From an uncultured Ignavibacteria bacterium (GTDB lineage: Bacteria; Bacteroidota; Ignavibacteria; Tepidaquicellales; Tepidaquicellaceae), in assembly GCA_937924675.1 (NCBI GenBank), contig CALEVL010000216.1, positions 1 to 37,087 of the forward strand: a DNA stretch of 37,087 bases, given 5' to 3'. A program made the position numbers and the translations under genes. This document shows, one piece after another, positions 33,315 through 37,087 of the stretch (positions within the stretch are counted from its first letter, which is position 1; the number at the start of each line of letters is the position of its first letter). The notes under the pieces were generated by a model that worked only from the letters and a program-made list of their open reading frames with translations, did no database searches and was not told the DNA's origin.

Positions 33315-34166
33315 TTACTTCATTTCAACAACACGTGCGACCATTATTCCGTCTTGCTTAGAATTTGCCTCTATATACTGCTGAATTTCAGACTTTGATA
33401 TCTCAACTTCCTTATTCTTTAAAGAAGCATGCAAAAGATATGTGCCTGAGTCATCCTTATAAACCAAGCCCGTATGTGCTATATCAAGCCCGTCAAGTGT
33501 TGATGTAATTCCTACTATGTCACCGGTTTGAAGTTTTCCGTAAACACTTGAGATCAGATCTTCGGGTACAAAGTAAGTTTGCCTTTGGTTAATCATATTC
33601 TCGACTTCCTCAATTCCTGCAAGATTCTGATCTGATGACAATTGTTTATAAGAACCTCTATGACCTGACATAAAATTGATTGGTTTATCATAAGGCACCC
33701 CGCCAATTTCTGAAGATATGTTTCTGACTATTCCTTTAGCTTCATTGTCATAGATCCAGTCACTGAAATAATGCAAACGCGATGAGTAGCCTGCATTGAT
33801 ACCTGCCCTGTAACGGATCATTTCAAGTTCTTTCAGATAACTTTCAAAGTCCGTTCTATTCTGCTTGATTAGTCTTGACATAACAAGACAATTCTCAACA
33901 AAGGTTACGCAATCCAAACCCGTGATGTTAACAACAAGCTCTTCTCTTTCCGGATTCTCATCAAGTGTGCCTGCAACATATGGCGTTCCCATAAATGTCT
34001 TGCCAACTTCAACCATTAGCTCATTTAGCGGAAGGTTTGCCAGACTTGCATCAAACGACGCAAGCTTCTTTTTGCACTTCATTTTCTCATAGTCATCAAG
34101 AGCATAAGACATTTTTGGAGTAAACAGATAAAACGAAAATAGAAGGAGAAGCAGAGAATGCAGCAT
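33315..34166 (-). CDS. DUF1460 amidase-like secreted protein
   Basis: 283 residues from the ATG at 34166; the frame is open further upstream to 34436, but that part is antisense to the GNAT gene. An intermediate ATG at 34208 is possible. Signal peptide MLHSLLLLLFSFYLF..SYALDD. FMGTPYVAGTLDE and TGLDCVTFVENC give the NlpC/P60-like nucleophile (C86), and LDIAHTGLVY the His. DUF1460 members are N-acetylmuramoyl-L-alanine amidase-like. Probably periplasmic peptidoglycan turnover; activity is inferred. First gene of the plsY-transketolase operon. Confidence 0.8.
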   Translation of the reverse strand: MLHSLLLLLFSFYLFTPKMSYALDDYEKMKCKKKLASFDASLANLPLNELMVEVGKTFMGTPYVAGTLDENPEREELVVNITGLDCVTFVENCLVMSRLIKQNRTDFESYLKELEMIRYRAGINAGYSSRLHYFSDWIYDNEAKGIVRNISSEIGGVPYDKPINFMSGHRGSYKQLSSDQNLAGIEEVENMINQRQTYFVPEDLISSVYGKLQTGDIVGITSTLDGLDIAHTGLVYKDDSGTYLLHASLKNKEVEISKSEIQQYIEANSKQDGIMVARVVEMK

Positions 34167-34242
34167 TATGTTTGGATTGTTGTTTTTAATTTGAAATAAA
34201 TTAAACATTATTAACCATATTTTAAACGACAATATCGAACAA

Positions 34243-34716
34243 ATGGAACTCAAAGACAAAGTTAAGATAAGAGATGCAAGACCTGAAGATGCAGATGAGA
34301 TCATCAGGTTAATCATTGAGCTGGCAGACTTTGAGAAGCTAGCACCTCCTGATGAAGATGCAGGCAAAAGACTGATCAATGATGCATTCGGAGAGAGTCC
34401 ATATTTTAGAGTTATGATTGCCGAATCAGTTGACACAGCAATCGGATATGCATTTTATTTCTACACTTACTCTTCTTTTCTGGCAAAGAGAACCCTCTAT
34501 CTCGAAGATATTTATATCTCCAATGAATTCAGAGGTCATGGAATTGGGAAACAATTCATGACTAAGCTGAAAGAAACGGCTTTACAAAACAACTGCGGCA
34601 GGATGGAATGGGTTGTTCTTGACTGGAATACGAACGCAATCAACTTCTATGAGAAACTTGGCGCAATGGAACTGAAGGAATGGAAAACTTACCGGTTGGC
34701 ATTGGATGATGTTTGA
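34243..34716 (+). CDS. GNAT acetyltransferase, diamine/polyamine acetyltransferase-like
   Basis: 157 residues, a single GNAT domain. RPEDADEIIRLIIELADFEK at the start, YFYTYSSFLAKRTLYLEDIYI, the acetyl-CoA pyrophosphate loop EFRGHGIGKQF and the closing GRMEWVVLDWNTNAINFYEKLGA. The WVVLDWN block is the SSAT (spermidine/spermine acetyltransferase) family signature, although many relatives act on other small amines. It is divergent from the DUF1460 gene across 76 bases of AT-rich sequence. Confidence 0.85.
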   Translation: MELKDKVKIRDARPEDADEIIRLIIELADFEKLAPPDEDAGKRLINDAFGESPYFRVMIAESVDTAIGYAFYFYTYSSFLAKRTLYLEDIYISNEFRGHGIGKQFMTKLKETALQNNCGRMEWVVLDWNTNAINFYEKLGAMELKEWKTYRLALDDV

Positions 34717-34812
34717 GCTGATTAAACCAAATCACAGGCAGGATTGTCTTTATAATGAAAGCAGATCATCGACTTATGCTTCATGAAATCAAATGAATAT
34801 TGAACGGTAAAA

Positions 34813-35403
34813 TTGCAGCATAGTCAAGTTGACATAAACAGTGATGACAGCGATATCATTGAGGCATTTATAAATGGTTCACAAAATGCTTTCAACGTTC
34901 TTCTGATGAAGTATCAGAAAAAAATCTATTGGATAATAAGGAAAATGGTGATAGATCATGATGATGCTGATGACATAACTCAGGAAGTTTTTATTAAGCT
35001 TCATGGTTCGTTGAAAGAGTTTCGCGGCGAATCAAAATTTTTTACATATCTATACCGAATTGCTATGAACTATTCACTGAATCATCTAAACAAAAAAAAG
35101 CGTGAAACACAGAGATCAACAGACATTGGTTCCATAGATCTTCCTTCGCATGACAAGAATACTGATGAAATAATGGATGATTCAGCTAAGACTGAATTGC
35201 TGGAACAGGCAATAGGAAACCTTCCGGAGCAGCAAAGAGCAGTTTTTAATATGAGATACTATGATGACCTCAGCTACGAAGAGATTTCAAAGATCACAAA
35301 CAAATCAGTTGGCGGCATGAAGGCAAATTATTTTCACGCCGTCAAAAACATTCAGAAATTTCTAAACTCCTGTAAGAATAAGGAGCTCTTGGAAGGTAAC
35401 TGA
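34813..35403 (+). CDS. ECF-type RNA polymerase sigma factor
   Basis: 196 residues with region 2 (about 25-95: NAFNVLLMKYQKKIYWIIRK, DADDITQEVFIKL, FFTYLYRIAMNYSLNHL) and region 4 (about 130-185: GNLPEQQRAVFNMRYYDDLSYEEISKIT with the helix-turn-helix GGMKANYFHAVKN). The start is a TTG; no ATG is usable upstream because an in-frame stop (TAA at 34807-34809) precedes it. It directs polymerase to a regulon that probably includes its own operon. The next gene, a likely anti-sigma factor, begins eight bases downstream. Confidence 0.92.
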   Translation: MQHSQVDINSDDSDIIEAFINGSQNAFNVLLMKYQKKIYWIIRKMVIDHDDADDITQEVFIKLHGSLKEFRGESKFFTYLYRIAMNYSLNHLNKKKRETQRSTDIGSIDLPSHDKNTDEIMDDSAKTELLEQAIGNLPEQQRAVFNMRYYDDLSYEEISKITNKSVGGMKANYFHAVKNIQKFLNSCKNKELLEGN

Positions 35404-35411
35404 CAAAAATC

Positions 35412-36167
35412 ATGAATACTAAATATACAGATGAAGATCTTCTCATGGCATTGCCTGATTTTGCAAGAGGCGTGAAGCTTGACCGAGAGCTTGAGTCAAT
35501 GCTGAAGAAGAAACTTGATACCGATGAATCTTTCCGTAACGAATATCAGGACATTCTAAAGACATTCAGCTTTCTCTCAAAAGCGAAATTCTCTGAGCCG
35601 CCTGATCATTATTTTTCCAATCTGTCGGTAAGGATCAATGAAAAGATTGATTCAGCTTCAAAGGATTCCTGGTGGGAAAGGCTCGGATTGTTTTGGAAGA
35701 TTCTCATACCTGTCCTACCGGTGTTAATTGCACTGATGATCTTTCTCCTCAATAAGGATGATAACCCAGAGAAAGTGTTAACGCTCGATACTACAACAAA
35801 AACTGAAAGTCCAAACCAAACCGCAAATATTCCGGCAGAGATTCCGGCTCTTTCTGATTCCAATGAAAAGGAATCGAATACTGACGTAGCATATTCGGAA
35901 GGATTCTCAAATCAAACCAGAAGATCTTTCTTCGAACTGTCAGACACAGATTTATTCGAATCAACAAATGGCATCGACGCTCTTGTAAATAATGCCTTGC
36001 AGGAAAACAGTCTGGCTGACAATATAGAAAACAATGGCAGCGAAACAGCTGATGAAACTGATGTGCTTCTGGGTACAGAGGAAGTTGAAGAATCTGCAGT
36101 AGATGAATTCTTCGAGCTATCACCGGAGGACCAGTCGGAAATTCTTGAAATTTTAAAAAACTCATAA
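35412..36167 (+). CDS. probable anti-sigma factor (single membrane segment)
   Basis: 251 residues. The cytoplasmic N-terminus (1-90) is helical and acidic/basic in pattern (LPDFARGVKLDRELESML); one membrane segment lies at about 93-113 (LFWKILIPVLPVLIALMIFLL); then comes a low-complexity acidic periplasmic tail. No zinc-binding HxxxCxxC motif is present. Position directly after an ECF sigma factor, topology and the following Spy-like gene indicate an anti-sigma factor. The family is not named from memory; the function is inferred from context. Confidence 0.65.
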   Translation: MNTKYTDEDLLMALPDFARGVKLDRELESMLKKKLDTDESFRNEYQDILKTFSFLSKAKFSEPPDHYFSNLSVRINEKIDSASKDSWWERLGLFWKILIPVLPVLIALMIFLLNKDDNPEKVLTLDTTTKTESPNQTANIPAEIPALSDSNEKESNTDVAYSEGFSNQTRRSFFELSDTDLFESTNGIDALVNNALQENSLADNIENNGSETADETDVLLGTEEVEESAVDEFFELSPEDQSEILEILKNS

Positions 36168-36171
36168 AGAA

Positions 36172-36729
36172 ATGAAAACATTTATTATATCACTTGGTAC
36201 AATATTTCTTCTTCTGCTGATGGCAAATCCATCTTTCTCTCAGCGTGATTCGATGAGAGCAGAGATGAAAGAGCAATTGTCAAAACTAATGAAAGAAAGA
36301 CTTGTCGAAAAAGTCGGACTCAGTGAAATCACTGCAGACCGCTTCATGAAGGCATTAGATGAAAACGGAACACAGGTTCGTGCTTTGATGAAGGAAAGAA
36401 GAGACCTAATGGATGAGATTGATTTTGATCCGGGAGCACAGGATGTTGAAAAGAAGATGGACAGAACAATAGAAATAGACATAAAGATCGCAGAATTGCG
36501 AAAGTCATTCAAGAGCGAGCTCCGTGAATTCATGTCTGCGCAGGAAATTGCAAAGACTATGAAATTCAGGAAGAAATTTGAAAAGGAGTTGAAGAAGGAA
36601 ATCAGAAAGAAAAGAGGCGGTCCTGATAGCAGAGGACCCGGAGGACCAAATAATGATGGACCGGGCGGTCCGCCTTTTGACGGCCATGAAGGTGAAGATG
36701 GACCACCGCCGCCGCCATTCGAGCGATGA
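36172..36729 (+). CDS. Spy/CpxP-like periplasmic protein
   Basis: 185 residues. Signal peptide ends NPSFSQ; the mature part is all-helical and highly charged, in the LTxxQ/Spy manner (LSKLMKERLVEKVGLSEI, RALMKERRDLMDEI, KSELREFMSAQEIAKTMKFR). A Gly/Pro-rich tail (GGPDSRGPGGPNNDGPGG, ending GPPPPPFER) follows. It starts four bases after the probable anti-sigma gene and is the last gene of the sigma operon. In relatives such proteins are stress-induced chaperones or sensors. Two terminators follow. Confidence 0.72.
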   Translation: MKTFIISLGTIFLLLLMANPSFSQRDSMRAEMKEQLSKLMKERLVEKVGLSEITADRFMKALDENGTQVRALMKERRDLMDEIDFDPGAQDVEKKMDRTIEIDIKIAELRKSFKSELREFMSAQEIAKTMKFRKKFEKELKKEIRKKRGGPDSRGPGGPNNDGPGGPPFDGHEGEDGPPPPPFER

Positions 36730-36763
36730 AATTAGTGTGAATTGATCATGTTCCCCCACATGA

Positions 36764-36803
36764 AATCCCGGTCAATCAATGATTGCCGGGATTGTTCGTT
36801 TTA
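36764..36803 (+). terminator. first intrinsic terminator of the sigma operon
   Basis: AATCCCGG-T-CAATCA (36764-36778) pairs with TGATTG-CCGGGATT (36780-36793) with one bulge, followed by GTTCGTTTT. Confidence 0.8.
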
Positions 36804-36807
36804 AAGT

Positions 36808-36842
36808 GGGGGTTCAGGCAAATTCTCCGGAGCCCCCTTTTT
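36808..36842 (+). terminator. second intrinsic terminator, tandem
   Basis: GGGGGTTC (36808-36815) pairs with GAGCCCCC (36830-36837, one G-U pair), followed by TTTTT. Two terminators in a row suggest strong insulation of the operon end. Confidence 0.78.
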
Positions 36843-36891
36843 GCGTGAGAATTCAAAACACAATGATGCCCAATACTATTTAGTTATAAAA

Positions 36892-37087
36892 CACATCCGT
36901 CCAAAACGTTTTGTTAAAAGAGCAATTGGTTCGACCCATATCCAGAGAATAAAATCATTTACGCTTTCTTTTGAACCCTTCGACAAGCTCAGGGTAAACT
37001 CAAAGAAAGCTTAGCAAAGAAACTCTTCGGCAGGCTCAGGGCAGCGAGTCGCCCGCCCGCCTGCGTAAAGTGCTGAAGTTCAGTATT
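36892..37087 (-). mobile_element. MITE-like element, copy 3 (cut by the right edge)
   Basis: Begins with CACATCCGTCCAAAACG, the same end as copy 2. Bases 36892-36972 match copy 2 (29226-29306, inverted) at 78 of 81. Beyond the central hairpin arm the sequence on the minus strand reads TTTGCTAAGCTTTCTTTG and, further on, GGGCGACTCG, like the core of copy 1. Two REP-like motifs interrupt it (36976-36994 and 37025-37041). The other end is outside the window. No gene is present in 36843-37087. Confidence 0.7.
36976..37041 (+). repeat. two REP-like CTTCG(A/G)CA(A/G)GCTCAGG motifs
   Basis: CCCTTCGACAAGCTCAGGG at 36976-36994 sits where copies 1 and 2 have the loop of the central hairpin; CTTCGGCAGGCTCAGGG at 37025-37041 lies within the core. 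This quasi-palindromic sequence type is a known dispersed repeat in many Bacteroidota/Chlorobiota-like genomes (from general knowledge, not searched). Confidence 0.65.

Noticed and set aside
34167..34436. N-terminal extension of the DUF1460 gene
   Set aside because: The extra 90 codons are antisense to the GNAT gene and the signal peptide begins at the later ATG.

Overview
The window looks like one contig of a low-GC bacterium (roughly 40% GC by eye) of the Bacteroidota/Chlorobiota-Ignavibacteriota (FCB) side of the tree. The reasons are a PorV/PorQ-type outer-membrane protein, paired DUF3108 proteins, LolA and other Gram-negative envelope genes, a secreted Asp-box protein with a dockerin-like tail, mostly weak Shine-Dalgarno sites, several TTG/GTG starts, and a promoter of the Bacteroidetes TTG / TAnnTTTG type in front of the tRNA gene. 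The exact class is an inference. Most of the content is ordinary chromosomal housekeeping and envelope biogenesis; the unusual material is in the repeats and a few gene boundaries.

Layout. 1-435: a small GIY-YIG nuclease gene (minus strand) running off the left edge, between two identical 55-bp direct repeats that resemble the 5' half of a tRNA-Leu. 915-4057: tRNA-Leu(UAG), clpX and an acyl-CoA carboxylase beta subunit. 4336-6267: a secreted beta-propeller-like protein, abutting tail to tail a small secreted protein (6268-6708), which lies just downstream of a clpB gene that stops in the middle domain (6740-8050). 8133-14015: a plus-strand run of two glycosyltransferases, an MsbA-type flippase, an O-antigen-ligase-like protein, DUF1844 and NAD kinase. 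14009-17423: a minus-strand ATPase and two permeases of a nucleoside-type ABC importer with no binding protein beside them. 17949-21972: nrnA, pepA and a DUF1343/NamZ exo-muramidase-like gene. 22074-29046: a Dpp/Opp ATPase, a DedA protein, a UPF0104-like membrane protein, LolA, two DUF3108 paralogues and a carboxy-terminal processing protease. 29619-31640: PorV-like protein and isoaspartyl peptidase. 31800-34166: a minus-strand operon of a DUF1460 amidase-like protein, PlsY and the N-terminal half of a transketolase. 34243-36729: a GNAT acetyltransferase, then an ECF sigma factor, a likely anti-sigma factor and a Spy/CpxP-like periplasmic protein.

Three intergenic regions (17523-17873, 29135-29308, 36892-right edge) carry related, hairpin-rich, non-coding elements with shared ends containing GTCCAAAACG. 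Both complete copies are flanked by direct repeats (a perfect 12 bp, and 7 bp), as expected for a MITE-like insertion. The copies are mosaics: they share different modules, joined at one hairpin. Both contig ends fall inside repeats, so the window is probably bounded by unresolved repeats in the assembly.

The genes mostly serve the cell envelope: LPS-type glycan assembly and export, phospholipid synthesis (PlsY), lipoprotein transport (LolA), peptidoglycan turnover (NamZ, DUF1460, CTP) and envelope stress sensing (sigma / anti-sigma / Spy-like). No CRISPR array, toxin-antitoxin pair, defence island, prophage or transposase gene was seen.
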